A stretch of DNA of 64,000 nucleotides from Opisthorchis felineus (GCA_004794785.1 SJOL01006484.1:527776-591775), one strand, 5' to 3'. Numbered from the stretch's first letter, positions 34,971 through 49,324 are shown. Program-made: numbers and translations. Notes: a model not told the origin generated them from the sequence alone.

Positions 34971-37389
34971 TGTGTTAGTTTCCTTGAGTGAGTGCCGAGT
35001 AAGAGAAAAAATCTACAAAGTAAACGTAACTAATTGATCACGTTCAATATATACCCCTTGCCTGAGCTGATTACCTTGTTTTCCACAAACATATGTGCCG
35101 GTTTCATTGAGCAATCTGTCACTTGTGTCCCCAACCATCAGAACTCAACATTTTTTATCAGAATTATGAAGTAAGTCATTTCATGGAGTTATCGACTCAG
35201 TTGCTTCCAGGACGGTATGTGACGAACAGTTCTCAGAAGCAAAGACTGTGTTTTACTTTCCAGAGGAGTGAATCAGCTCTTTATCTCACAGCCGTTATTG
35301 AACAGCGGTCTAAGGAGCCTACTAATAACTTCATTGTCTCTGTCTTTTTCATAGGGAAGTCAACTAAGCCTCTAATGGGGTAGATGGGTTACAACGAATT
35401 TGATTTGCACACTTAATTTCGTATTTATTTTACATTTTATGACACCGATGTGGGTAGTTCGACGATGAATGTTATTTCCACTTTGTTCTCCGCAAATGTG
35501 TACAAGTAATATTCACCAGAAATGTAAGGGCAAAAGTTGATTATGCATTCCTTCATATCCAGTGAACGGTAAGTCGAATACGTGAAGGAGTCGTGAGATT
35601 TAGGGATCTTTCCTACTAAACTGGATGGTAATAATTCATACCACCCTGATTAAGACAAAAAGAGTTCAACTTCTCGTACATTTAGAATATCATTGACTGT
35701 TTGTAACGGGCGTAGATGGTTACAATACTCTCTTTTGGTGAGTCAAAAACCAAAAAAATAGAAGAAAATTAAACAAGCAAACAACAGCTGCACAAAAATA
35801 TCTTTTACACAAGATGTGTCGAGAGCCGTATTTCTGTGGCGTTGCTTTCACCTTGGGACCAGTACCCATTGAAAAGTACATCGGAGGATTCAAGCTGTTG
35901 CCAACTGGTAGCTTGAAATTTACTTAAGGAATGAACTAAAATTTTCAACATATCAAGCGTTTCAAGCTGTGCTGCGCAAACTACCTTCCGTAATCGCAGC
36001 TCTCAGGATTAAGCTTTTACTGACAACTGTGAACAAGTCGATAAGCTAAGAATCGCAATGCATGAATCCCAGTGGGCTTCAGCTGGTTACAACCCGTTTT
36101 CTGGGCTAGTCCATACACAAACGAACTTTCTGGTAAAGCCTGATTTGCTTTTCAAAAGAAAGTATTTTTTCAATTTAGCTTTATGCATGCAGGGTTGATT
36201 CAGCATGCATGATGTCATCCACTCTTTAGATTTCCGATTGCTTATTGGTAAAAGTGGTGCACGTCTTAATTGGTTGCAGTTTTACTATATAGAGCAAGGC
36301 TGTTCTCCTCTGAGATGACCGTCTAAACGGACTACAGAACTTGCCAATTTCTACTGGAGGTACTCGTGTCGTTTAGACAATATACATTCCACAGACTAGA
36401 AACTTGGTCGCTTAGAGAATCCACTCAACGTTAGATAAATCTCTTTCACACAGATCAAAGCTGGAGGTCAGAAGAAGCGTGGAGAGCCGTTGTCATAATA
36501 GGGGCCTGCTTAAAACAGCATATTTCTAGACAGATCACTAATTGAAGAGGAGAATTACGCAGTCAGTGGAACACAATATCAACCAGTGGAAATCTCCCAT
36601 ACCTGTGGAAATCAGGCACGAGGCTTGAGATCCATCTACAGCTAAAAGGAGATCATTTCTATCTGCGTGATTCTTTCGCCGCATACCAAATGTTTTTTCT
36701 GTAAACTGAGAAACGTTAGCAGTTCCCTCTGTAAATTCTAATTTCCTCAGTGTAACTATCAAATTTCTCCGGGTTTTCCAGACAATTCACTTTAATCGCT
36801 CTAGAGCTTCAAGCTAAAAGCAGCTATTATGATCACGAGCACTGTGAAGCAAAATATTTCTAAGTCTCAGCGACCCTATCAATGTGACTGTTCGTCAGTG
36901 CAGGCGTCCGTATGAACAGAATGAATTATGAAAAATACTCATTGACTTACAGCCACCGTATACCGTCTGCCTGATACGGCGGGTATCCAGTGATGTGCAC
37001 CAGCAGTACGATAACCCAAAGCACAAATGTGGAAAATTCGAAACAACCAGATCGATGCGATGCAAACGTTCCAGCCTTTTGACGCGTAGCCACAGAAAGG
37101 GACATTGTTGTTCAAAGCAGTTCTGGTAGAATTCCGAGTATCCGGCGTATATTAGTTTTGTCCGAACTGAAAAACATATGACATCGCACAGTAACTCTGT
37201 GGAATCCTATAATATAAGTATATGTTCCGTATTCCTACGCAGGCGTCTAAATTTGAACTGGTCGTGCCATAGACAGTGATTAATTCGGAAGTTGCAATGG
37301 AGAATCTGCGAGCTTCACACCTGTCACTACTGCTGGCCACATGTATGTGTTACCAGTTTCCGTTTGTTGAGTGAACGCGCGTTAATAAG
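34971..37389. other. No recognised gene
   Basis: On the minus strand, 37150-36960 stays open in two frames, and 37340-37152 is open as well, just beside the GC-richer block. No domain is recognised in them. The rest is AT-rich without support for any feature. Confidence 0.3.
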
Positions 37390-38459
37390 TTGGTAACTGG
37401 AGATCGCATTTTATCGCCTTTCTATTCCTCCATTCGACCCCCTCAACCCCATGCGCCAGGCTGGGTACCAGCCAGGTTCGAGCAAAACTGGCATTCTGTG
37501 CTGTCTGTTGCTTGCTTCGGCAAAAGTGCGAACGATCGCCAGTGGTGGATACACCAAGCAGCTGCACACATTGCATTCACATTCGTGTATGAATTGGGCG
37601 CACCGGCAGACGCACAATGGTTTGCGCACGCACCTGAACGAATAGCGTGGCTTGTACAGTCGCAACGTTCGCGAAGGCCCATAACCACGCATATATGTGT
37701 GCACACATGCAAGCACACCTCGAAACACTGTGACCGGCGTGCAGTGCACATGCAAGGACCGATTTATCGGGTCTGGATGACCGTAAATCACACGGGCAAC
37801 ATCCTGTTCACAGCTGCTGTCTTGGTGCCATGCTGTCACCAAAATTGGGTTTTCAATATGGTGGGCAGAGCCTCGACCAACTGTGCCCCACAAACAGGCA
37901 AACGCGCATCGTTTATGTGGTGTATCAAGTTACTGGCTCTGAACGAAAATGCTGTGGTGGTGGTGATGCTTTTGGCGGTGGCTGCAGCACCGGCGGCGGC
38001 GGCGGGAGGTCTGGCGTGTACCACAGATGCTGGCAATATTTACGGGCTAGGGCCAGACGAGGTCAACAATCTGAACTACTTATGAATGTGTGTCTGTCCC
38101 AGGGGTCAACAATTCAGTGTACCAAGCCTTTGTTTCCGATCGGACATATTGCATGGAAGCACGCACCTACGCACATAATCTATAGTAACCCATCACCTAG
38201 TTGGCGTATTGGATTATATGATTGGTCAACGAAGCACATAAATTTCCCGCGAGACTTTTCAGGGGTAGGTATGACTTCTGAGGGAAGAATTCGTGTAGCT
38301 GACATGCCTAACTTTGCCCACACACCCCCAACCCCTGTATCCCACGAGAAGGATAGCATCTGGTTGGCAGTCGGTCGTAAAATGCGGGTGCGTACAAAAC
38401 GACGCCAACCACGCAGCCGGAAACCGTTAGCCACTTCATGTTTCCCAGGATATATTTGA
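37390..38459 (+). CDS. GC-richer, ORF-dense block; unrecognised candidate coding or promoter region
   Basis: Two long plus-strand frames overlap here (37390-38085, 231 codons; 37830-38459, 209 codons), and a third of 160 codons runs antisense at 37411-37893. The base composition is visibly richer in G, C and CpG than the surroundings, which by itself lengthens chance frames. Within the first frame the ATG at 37915 begins MWCIKLLALNENAVVVVML and is followed by an Ala-rich stretch. That resembles a signal peptide with a possible cleavage near AAAAGG-LAC, but GGC/GGT triplet repeats at 37955-38010 can produce such a run by chance. The other frame reads the same triplets as poly-Gly. No domain is recognised. 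It could be a 5' exon with promoter, or simply a compositional island. Confidence 0.2.
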
Positions 38460-41400
38460 GCGTCCGTCTTTAGTTTACGACAACGATAACAAGTACATCA
38501 AATCTCATACGCATGGGTGTGATTGTGGGTGGAGCCTATGCCTTCTTTCACCCATGTTCTACCTTCTAATCTCTATATACATCCACCGTTGCTGAAATCA
38601 GTTGTTACCGGATAGCATAACAACAAGTAGATTGCAAGCAACATTGAGACATTCTTGTGAACTGTAGGCGTATGATAATCCCATGAGACAAATGCAACAA
38701 ACCACTCAAACTGAGTCGAAAATAATGCAAAACCTAATTGGTTGACCTTAAACCCAGTGCAGTCTAATCATAGGTTGACTGTACTGAGAAAACTTTCACC
38801 AGTGAGCAACTTAAGGCCAGTAAATAGTGAGACCACCTGTACAAATTAGAACGTGGCAGAAAAGTTCATCTTTTGGGTTGCTTCGACTTGAATTTTCAAG
38901 CTGATCTACTCAGGATTTCCATACTTAAAAAGTAGGAAACTAAGTTCTTCAGTTTATTAGTTGACATATGTCCCACAAACCATGAAATTGTGCAAATTCC
39001 TCTGCAACCGGTTGAGAACATCGGGGTTTAAATAGCAATATATATCCCACTGCTTTTGACAAATCTAGAAAACAGGACATCACCTATACCTCGTTCCAAA
39101 TAAACTACTTTCTCCCAAGAACAACAGTAGTACGTGGTAATTTACATTAATTATCTTGTAATGGAAGTATCCTTGAGGTTAAGTTGCTATGTACGCACCA
39201 AAACACTTAGTAATTGTGCGATGATCCTTTTAAATCATTCGTGTTTGACGAAGCTTCAACATTGCATTGCGCTTTCTTGGGAGTTTCACTGATTCTTTTC
39301 AATTTCCACATGTGAATAATTTTGATGCCTCGCCAACCCCCTGTTCCATCTTTCTAATTTGGTAAAAAGCGCCTGATTTGTTCGAAGTATTCCCCTAAAA
39401 GCCCAGCACCTTTCGGTGGGGTTGTTTAATGCTTTTCTCTAGGTTACCTCTTTCACTCAATTTTCTTCTCAACGGAGGTGTTTAAAGTATGAAAGAATAA
39501 TCTAGAATCTGAAATGATAAGTGAATGACCGCCACAAAACATCTGAGAAAATAGATCAAGAAAACATTTTTTGTAATCTTGCAAAGGTTAAATCAGGGTT
39601 AGGTGATGTCTGTCTGTGCCTTAAGGATGTACAGTCAATCGAAAAGAGGGTATGGAGATACTGCCTCCACTAGTGATCGGCAGGCAAGTCATTTTGATTT
39701 TCAAATGGTCTTCCACAGCTTCAAAGCGCTGATTTACCTAAAATTTCGAAGATGGTTATCCGTAGCCTCATGCAAAAGACTATACTTGACTTTGCTCTAT
39801 CAGGTGACATATTTCCGGAAAGAGTTTCTCTGTTCGCATTTCGCCGCTGTATGTTTACAGTACCTATCTCTGCTTGGCGATTGCCTGAAAAATAAAGTAA
39901 ATCTCCTGAGAGTGGAAAACACCCAGCCAGCAGCATGAGCCCCTTTCCTGGCAGGTCGATACGCAAGGAGCCAATCAACAACGGACCACATGGTGTGAAC
40001 TGCGGGATCGGCGATTAATCACTCGCAGCCAAATAACAGAATTCAAATCCTATCCAGAATTGTCTCAATTCGAATCATTCCAAAATTTAAACGTTCATTT
40101 GCAAACTGAGATAGCATGAGTATGAAAAGAAATAAACCTCTTGTTTCGTTAAACACATTCTGTTGCAAACTAAGTAACGTAAGATTCAACAGGATCCAAG
40201 CGGAATCTCCCGTTTATGACATTCTGTCTCGTTTACGGTGTTCTAGAACCAAATGTGCTGCACACACAAATTGCCGAACGGTTCATTTGGGCTAATATTT
40301 ATTTTATCGAGGTGATTTTACCGCTAAGCTACTACGTATACGGCTGACGAAAGCATGTTCGCAGCCTTCTATCATTGTTGACCCGTTTAAGATTCATCGG
40401 ATGGGCTTCGTTCCAGGACATCCTTTGATCTTCGCGAAGTACATTCGTTTGCAAACTAATTTAGTTCAGCCGAATTCCTTCGACTTCCTTTCGTATTTGA
40501 ACTTGAAAGTAGACTCAAACTTTCATTTACACATGCAGCTCAAGTTGTCAGTGAATTCACTAGGAATCACGGAAGAAAATCCCAACACTGACTAGACTGT
40601 TATCTTTCCTAAGTTCACCTGAGACCGTTCAGAATACCAGCTGAAAGGAAGTCTTTGTTTGCCGATGAAACTAACCGTCACCTGTGAAGAAACTAATGTC
40701 GAATTGTACAAAACCTAGTTGTGATGGTGTCGAGTGGATCAGAGACTTAACAGGCGAAAATAACCTGACAACGCGTAAACTATCCTCCTCATTGCAAGAG
40801 CTGCTGATTCATTAGGCGACCTCTTTGGCAGACAGCTTTCCAAGGGTTTGGGATAGCAAATGTGTTAGCCTGGGTTTCTTTCAGCACAAGAAGTTGTAAT
40901 ATGCGGCTATCACCTCTCAGTGAATAAGTCTGAAAATTGCGCCGAATCTCAGTACCACTTTGGAGCATACAAGTCATGATATAGCATTACGGTCCATCAC
41001 TTCGTGGTATGCGTGCTCGTTTGCGTGGTGTAATTGCATGCGCGTGTGAGGAAGTACGGATAAATCGCACACAGCGATCACATTCTCATCAAGACTCTAA
41101 GCGTTAAAAGTGACCGTAGTAAAATTCACTTCATCGTATGCTCGTATAAAGTGTGAGAAGACCAAATTCATTGCTTTACATGTGACCACTCATTAAGTAC
41201 AACCCAGCATCCCTTGTGCACTAGTATTCTCCGGTCGTTTAGAAGCTCTGCTGAGGGATAAAGTCATTCAGGTTAAGGACTGTTTTTCTGTAAAGTGGCG
41301 ATTAAACAAAAGTATGATTTTCAACGTAAATGTAATTGTTTTTCCAATCAGCGAAATCAACTCTAGGAAGCCCTCATAATAATGCTAATTCTATATGGAT

Positions 41401-43339
41401 GGTAAGCCCCTCATGACACTCAACACCCAACAAACACCTTTGCAGTATTTGGGAAAGGCATTAAGAAATGAACCGAAACCTCTGTAACTAAAAGCTTTTG
41501 ATGTCTCCCTCCAATACCAAGGCGTGATTACTAGAATGCTGTTTTCATGTCGCAGAGAAGAAGTAATAGCCATGTGATTATTGTGCGTACGGAGTTGAAT
41601 CAACCATGGGCTACTTTTCCGACGTTTTCAAAGCACCCGACGGAATAAATCACAGAAAGTGTGGATTTTCTTGAAAAACCTTACCGGTTCAGCTCTAAGA
41701 CAACCACATCAAACAGATTTGAATGTTCACGGTAGTAAAACTCGACCCGATAGGTACCTCACAATCTATTGCATCGTAAACTACACTCTGGGGTAGAGTG
41801 AGTTCAACTGTTTTGAATGACCTCAAAAACAATGTTTCATGTTCTTGAAAATCCAAAAACAATTTTTAGTGTCTTGTAAATGACCTATTTCGTAAAGGCT
41901 TCGTGAAGCAAGATAGTTTGACCAAATAAACAAAGGTTGAATGAGGTTTTGTGGTTTTGTTTTGGGGACCAGAACCGGGGCAGGGAATGAACTTACGTAG
42001 GCATCACATAGTTTATTGCTTTGTTTGGGTGTCAGATCCCGAAACTAATATGACGAACTAAGTCTTTCCCTAAGGCACCTTCCATTCTTCGAAAACGATT
42101 GCGGGGATTATTAAAACTGTCAGGCGCCAATGTTCTACGAAACATGAAGTCTTTCGAAAAGACACAAGACGTTTGGTGCGGGATGCCTACAGCTAATCAG
42201 GACGTTCTTGAAATGAAGAAAAGATAATCAGGGAAAGAATATATGTGGGCATTCGACGTGCTTGGAAATCACACACTAAGCAGTGAGTGACAAGCATGCC
42301 GTTTCGGACTCGTCAGGGTGGTGGTCGAAAACAGGAAGTATTTTTCTGTCGGTCATAATGTTTTTAGGGAGGACACTCGGATAACACCTGAGTGTATTCG
42401 TGGACAAGGTCATGATCGATCTGAACTTTATCCTTCTCGGCAACCAAAAGTTAACCAATTTCATTGCTCAAAGATGTAGGTAAGTTATTCACAATTGATA
42501 TGTACATAAAAGTAGCTTGCAAGTTCCTACTTGGAGGTAGACATATCCGGTTAGTCACTTTATTTGTGTACCTGGTTTGAAGACCTTCTGTGATCTTATC
42601 ATGTAATAAATTAATTAAATTACTTAATTTGTTCAAGTAAATTACAACCTCTGAGATACCCAATCATTTCTATCATATTTTTCAATTGACTGGTCCAGTT
42701 CAGGTCACCGTGAACTTCTGAGTCGCACCAACCAACCACATTTCAGCAGTTCATAATGCAACTGATATAGCGCAAGGTGGACCTCAGCAACCTACATTAT
42801 TGGGCACGGAAGTGCCATCAATCGGTCCTCTGCGCAAATCTTCGATTTGCCGGTAGTTATTGAAGGTACAAACCGTGATTCTACCACAGAATCTGAATTC
42901 ATGGCCATAAGTCTTCCGGTAACCTAATGTTTACAAACAACCGGAGGGTATGAGACCTTGAAAGCAAAACTGATAGAAACTCCGAATAAATTGGACAGTA
43001 TAATCAGCCGAACTAGCCATGCTAATATCGACCATCCTTCGGATCTTGTGCCTGTGCAAAGCAGACGCATGCAGTTTTGCTTCAGATTGTCCTTGTCACG
43101 TACACTAATTCATAATGAGCTGCAGTTGGGCGGAATGGCTAAATAAAGTAGAAAGACTTTGGCTGAAAGAATCGAGTGACTTGTACGTCGGCGATAGTCC
43201 GGTACGCTCCTCCATCAGTAATTTAGAAATTTGAGTTCTTGGGCACAATGATATCATAGGATGCCCTCAATTAAGCAGTTAAATGAAATAAATGACCGGA
43301 CACGTGCACAGAAACGTGAAGAATACTACAAACGAGATA
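38460..43339. other. No recognised gene
   Basis: Frames are short (the longest is 39603-39938, 111 codons). An inverted trace of the foldback second module (GGAATCTCCCGTTTATGACA) is at about 40201-40220. Nothing else can be supported. Confidence 0.35.
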
Positions 43340-43690
43340 ATCAGATGGGATTTAGTTGAGTCTCCAGTTAAAATCAAATTAGTGTACAACAGTGGGGTCC
43401 AGGAATTTCGTACAATTTGTGTTTAAGTAGAACACAATGATGGGGACTTGCGGACAGCACCTATCTGTGAACCCCAAGAAGGCCGAAATTGTAGTGCGCT
43501 GTCGAACATTTTTTCAACAACCTTATGAGTAGTGCTCCTTCAGGACAGTATACCGCGGTATCCCAGATGTCGTACCAGGACGAAAGCTAACTCAGCTGTA
43601 AAATGTCACAGCCAAGAAATTCAGCTTAGATTCAGTTAAGTCTCCCGTTGAAACCGGAGTTGTTCACAAATGAGTGTTTTTCATGAACGT
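43340..43690 (+). repeat. Composite foldback repeat: module 2, right arm, module 2
   Basis: First comes module 2 (GATTTAGTTGAGTCTCCAG, TTAAAATCAAATTAGTG). Then a right arm with AACCCCAAGAAGGCCGAAATT, GCTGTCGAACATTTTTTC and the terminus CAACAACCTTATGAGTAGTG near 43515-43534. Then a second module 2 follows (CCAGATGTCGTACCAG, CAGTTAAGTCTCCCGTTG, CACAAATGAGTGTTTTT). Two copies of module 2 flanking one right arm suggest a tandem or nested insertion. Confidence 0.7.
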
Positions 43691-46600
43691 GTGAATTACT
43701 TTACTGCCGGCGAACGGACTATGTGCGTTTTTTTGGCGCGTGATGTAAATTAAACATACCGCGATTCATATTACCAATTACTGACGTCTCGGTGCGGTCA
43801 AAGCCCGTATATCAAATTCGGGCCATTTGTGAACTTTGCATTAATCGGTCACGCATATCTACCGAGAATATTGATACAGAATCTGTTTCGATACTTTGCT
43901 GCCCTACGTAAACAAAGAGACGAACTGTAACGGAAAATTCACGATAGTGTGCAACACAGCTTTCCACAAATGGCCCCGGAAACAAGTTGGTTTTTGGCCC
44001 TTAATTGTTCGCGTTATCTGTAACAAGGTGCGTGCTGGCCATGAAATGAGAGGGCAGTGCAAGTTTGACCTAATAAGCTGATGGTCCCAGTGGCATTTCT
44101 CGAATTTTTTTTGTATGCGCACATTCATCAAGGTTGATCTGATTAACAGATGCCAAATACTCTGGAACCGTTTGCAGTCTCCAGCAGAAGCGGGTCTCGA
44201 GTCCAATGCTTCCTGGTTCTGGGTGGGTGAAAACGGGAGAAAGGCCATATAGCTGGGTGGTTTGAAAAGGAATTTGACGAATCTTACCAGTCTAGTGCGT
44301 GGGAACTATCGCATGGTATTGGGAAAGGTAGTTTTAGGTACCTTATGAATGTCAAATGTTTCGCTATCAACTTACTGAGTGAAGAGCCCGTTGATCCTGA
44401 CTGATGGGTGACCTAGATATTACTCGGAAGATTTCACTGATTACGCTGGAAAAAAACAAATAGATTTTTTCTGGGCTTCATCAATCGGTTGAGCACTAAT
44501 TAACTTCGCCATCAGATTTTCTTACAAAACAACTATCCAGCTATCCTATGAGATACAATCTGTTGTCCCATCCGCGCAGTTCATGACCCCAAAAAATCAA
44601 GTAGGCTGTCAACTGTTGTCATGCACATGGAGCTGCATCAAGTTTCCATACATATATTTACGCGGCCACTTGGCCGTGCGTTTTACCTGACAGCTCTACT
44701 GAATGTCTTCTAACATCCCGCCACTTAAGCCATACTCTTAGATCACTATCTTTGCCGCAGACTAAGGAAAATTCCAAAAGTTCCTAGCCGTTATTGAAAG
44801 GACCGTTTTACTTAAATGCAATGTGACGAGAAGATGCGGCCTACAGTGAAGTTGAGTCGTCAACATCGCCAGGCCAAGCATTCGTATTTCTTCATCTTTC
44901 AGCCAACGATGCACAGAACATAGATAACTTCGGCGCTCAAATAAACCAGTCAGTTTAGATTCACCATTACTCGACCGCAGTGCACAATCAGGAGCACATA
45001 TACTGTTGAGATATTCCCTACAATAAACTGGCAGCCGGCTTATGACACCAACCGGCGTGATGGGGACAACTACCGAAATCTGACGCAACATGCTGTTTCC
45101 AATATGGATATCATGAAGACTGTTTTACCAAAGTTCTCTTTCAATACGCCTGTGGTCATCTTGATGGATGAATCTGAAACTTGAAGAGACAGATATTCAA
45201 ATGAAGAATTCAAGGCTTTTACTGTTGACACCTAGACATGGGTTACACATAGCGGAGCTCAGGTGGTTCCGCCGCACCGGGTATCGAGCACAACAGCTCT
45301 CGTTTTGGGTGAGGTTGATTACCAGTGTTTTAATCCCGTCATCTTGGTTGGTTTCCTTGCTGTCACATGGAACAGTGTAATCATGCAGCCCAATGAGAAA
45401 GTCCAGGCCAAATGGATATGGTGAGCCTCACTTGGTGCGCATGATAACCCTCACTTTAAAAGTACTTAGCGTCTGTTTTCAAAAGATGACAATAGATCTC
45501 TGTAGCGGCTCTGTCGAGTACACAACCAAATAGTGGTTCACAGTGGCGACGGAAAATTTTAATTAGTATTATGAATAAGCAACATGTCCACGCTTGTGAG
45601 TGATGTACACAAAACGGATGCTGTGTACAAACAGCTTAAACAAAAGTTTAATGAACAAGCTGATGAGAAGCCAAGTCACTTATAGAATAGCTAAGAAAAA
45701 TGGTGCACGCTGAAAGCTCGACTTACATGAAGACGCATATATTAAACTTAGGAACGTGGCGATCAAACTTTTTTCAAAGAGCATTCTGGATAGATGCCCT
45801 TTCAAAAAGACTTGCATTTGGTTTGTCAGGTGGAGCACCTACAATGGCGTAGACGGAACGAAATGACGTTTAGAGGAACCGAACGGATAGTTTCAGTGGT
45901 TTTCGGGATGATGCTGCGTGAACCAGTTAGGCATCAAAACCATATTCGCTTTACTTTATCTCGGTACGTGACTATTATGAAAATCTGTTATTCAAATCTT
46001 GTTGTTAAAGGTACAAATATCATCTACAGTAGGACTTTATCAATGTACCCCTGTCTCATAACAGAAACAAAGATTTGTGTACTGTTTTCCATTAACGAGT
46101 CGTAAAATCCAGAATAGATTATGGATAGGAAAGTGTGAGGCTTCACCGACAAACTATCTGCTTGTGGTCTCTATCTAAAGGTTAGCTCAACAGAACTCGA
46201 ACACTGATCAGCTCAGGCACTGAGCAGTTTGACAGGATCCAGAAATTCTTGTTGTGAAAATACGTGAACATATTTTCACACTTAAGCCAAACAACCCAGT
46301 ATTTAATGAAGTTGAAAAGTTCCAAAGCGCTGTTCTGAAACTTCGGATAGTTTGGGTCCTAGTATGTGCCTGATAAACAGGTGCACATTAAAGGAGAAGT
46401 TACCAACTTGCGACTTCCGCGCTTCTGCGCAAATAAACACATTCTCGGTGGCAAGGAAGATTAGGCTCACCGGCAAAAACACCACAGATAACTAGAAACT
46501 GTTGTTAACATTGAGGAACCGCAATAGTTTGTCTTTCGGGTATGTCAAGACAGCAGCAGCACACTTATTTGAAATCCGTCATAAATGGGCTTCAGTGAGC

Positions 46601-46725
46601 GTGTTCACTGCTTGATGTTAATTTGGCTTGTAAAAATCTCTTGCTGCAGAAGGGCTTTTGTTGCGGTATTGTATCACAATAGTTCCCCAAGCTAGGCTTT
46701 ACGCCTTAAGATGGTAAATTCATCC
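43691..46725. other. No recognised gene
   Basis: The frame at 44762-45091 (minus, 109 codons) and that at 45794-46105 (plus, 103 codons) show no domain I can name. No repeat copy was recognised. Confidence 0.35.
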
Positions 46726-46930
46726 TCAAGATTCCCAAAAATTTCACTGAAAATTCCGTCCCGTAGGTGAAGCCAATCTATGCTCAAAAGCCGAGAAGCA
46801 CTGTGCAACTGCTTCATCCTCATTCGGAGTCATCATCAATACTTATCTCACGAAACTCAGACAGCCTACAATCCGCGACCTCCTGGCTAGTAGTAGAACA
46901 ATTGACCGTTCAGCCATGAATGGCTGATCG
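46726..46930 (-). repeat. tRNA-derived SINE, family B
   Basis: On the minus strand the head is CAGCCATTCATGGCTGAACG, then GTCAATTGTTCTACTACTAG, GGAGGTCGCGGATTGTAGGC and the body ATGACTCCGAATGAGGATG and CAGTGCTTCTCGGCTTTTG. It ends near GAATTTACCATC. Confidence 0.75.
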
Positions 46931-47152
46931 ACATTGTGAGTAGCTCTCACCCAGACAGAATAGATTGGCTCCGGACGAAATCTCCAGTAAAATTCTCAGA
47001 TCTCCTCACCCAACCATTAATCAGTAGGTGGCTTAGAGGTTTGTTTTTGGATCGACTTGTGTCGAGTGAACCCAACAAGCATGTTGGACACCATGAATAT
47101 ATGTTGTAATCAGTAAATAAGTAAAAAAATAAATTTTATATAAATTTTAAAA
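46931..47152 (+). repeat. Repeat flank shared with 54237-54400, with AT-rich tail
   Basis: GTGAGTAGCTCTCACCCAGA, TTACTGG-like and CTCACCCAACC blocks also occur beside the SINE B copy at 54 kb in the same arrangement. The sequence then reaches GTAATCAGTAAATAAGTAAA and an A/T tail at 47105-47150, which looks like a plus-strand retroelement 3' end. It suggests that SINE B is part of a larger composite. Confidence 0.45.
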
Positions 47153-49324
47153 GAATGAGAGTGCTCACATATGCCCAAGTATCTGGACGCCTAGCAAGTC
47201 TCCAACTGTATGCTCCATGCTCACATTTCTCCAGACTTCCGTCCTATCGAAGACTTCCTAATGCCTCCCATAATGCCTTCTGCTTAATCGAAAGTAACCT
47301 ACCCTTTTCTGAATTGCTAGATTAGGCACTGCTATCAATCAAACAGTGTTTTCTTTTAGGCGCCCCGTGAATTTATTTTTCCTCCACTAATATTTGGAAT
47401 TAGGAGCTCCGACCCGACGAAAGTGCCTTTATGTTTACCACCCTTTCAAAGTTCCTCTAGTTCGTAGGAAAAATTGAAATCACCCTTTTCAGGTATGAAC
47501 GAAAAAACAGCCTACTTGTGGCAACATAAACCACACATTCTTTGATTTACACATACGGGCCTTGAACCGGCGTCTGTACGTGCAAAGGGCGAGTTCTCAG
47601 ACTATTCAACTTCATATGAATTCGGTCGTTTTGGCGCCAAAACGGCATAAAACTTCAGGTCATAAATCACAACATTCTGCTGCTATTTACGTCAAGCGGA
47701 ACTTACAAAATGATACCATGTATCTGGCAACGGTTGCTGGGTGAAGCAGTGTTAAATGCTTTGCAAAACTTGTAATAAGTGTGGCCGAATAAATTCGTTG
47801 GAACGGATGTTTTAGTATGTTTGATTGCAACATCTAGGAGTGTCAAACATTTTTTAAGATTTTGGGAGAAGTTACTTTGAACTAGCTCACCACCATTCCA
47901 GTTTTACGGGGTTGTGAGCTCTTCAAGCAAAGGAGAAGATACCATCGTGCACTTTTACCCATGTGTTGTGAGTTTACTACAAATTAGTACAGTATGGATA
48001 AGCCATTTTGGCAATAAAATTAGGCATTTTCTGGACTGTTTAGCTCTCAGTAATGAATATATACTCGAGAGGAGCATGAACTCAGAGCTTATATTCTGAT
48101 ATTTCCAACTCTTGCAGAACTCATCTTGTACGAGTTGCTGGTCGATGTATTACATAGAAGTGGCTTCAAGACCTCTTCAAGATCCGTGTTCAGTTTGAAC
48201 AGGAATACAGTAATGATTACAGTAACATGCAGAAGCCGGAAAAGTTTTTGCCAGTATGCCTGAAATTCCATTTTCTAGGTTGAGGTATAATATTAAGCTG
48301 GTTCAACTCGAATCTGAATAACATATAGGATTCTGACGAGTGTCCTCAACTGTACACCTTAGAATTCCAGGGAGTTGGATGCAGGACAGAAAAGCAGTTC
48401 GATGAGGCACTTGTGATATTTGTTTATTGAGACTTAATTTGCGCGTCAGTCAGTTCAGTGGTCCACCAGCCAAATTTGCCTATACATATACAGATTACAG
48501 ATTACCAGCATTCCTGTTTATGTTTAGAAATGTAGCCATACCTGTGTGGACGTTATTTTGTTCTGTTGTCACTGCTGTTTGGTGGATTTCTAAATGGCCA
48601 GACTCCACCAACAGGTATCGCACACAGGACTGGTGACTTTGTAAAATCTACGGGTGAAAACATAGTGACTTATAGCACGCAGCCTTCCTTTCAGCTGAGA
48701 CTCACAAAACGGCATAAACACTGGCCGCCAATTTCTACAGGGCATCGCGCAAACACGGGGTATATAATATCACTACCGGCTCACCCTGCGATTGCCACCA
48801 CTGAAGCTATATACGTATTCAGTTGAAACTTTAAACAAATTCCCTAGGGTATACGGACAATCACGCCTCCAAGAAGGACTTTGGGAAAGGAGTCCTGAGG
48901 AAAGCAGTCACATCACAGTTTTCCATCACTTCAACTCAAATCTTGATTCTCAAGCCGAAAACAGGATCCGATTTCTTCATTGTGGTCATGCTGTGCAACT
49001 GACAAACAACAAATACTTCTTTCTCTCCCTCCGGAAGAATAGAGAAAAGGGCCAATTGCATTCAGAATATCCTCCTTGATTACTGATCACATTACTCACT
49101 GGTGTAACTGTTTGCTCCGAATTTTACATGATCTCGAAGCCAAAGAAGGGTAAAACAGAAGGATTTCAGCAACCAGGAATACTCAATGATCGGTAGCCAA
49201 CTAAAAAGGAGATAGAAGAACCACAGAAACCTCGCACGCGTGACTGTGATGCCGTGAGAATGAGCCGATTTGCTAAACGAACTAAAATGAATGTATTTCG
49301 CCAAAGACGCACAATTTGGTATTC
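47153..49324. other. No recognised feature
   Basis: Only short frames are present; none shows a domain. No repeat copy recognised. Confidence 0.35.
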
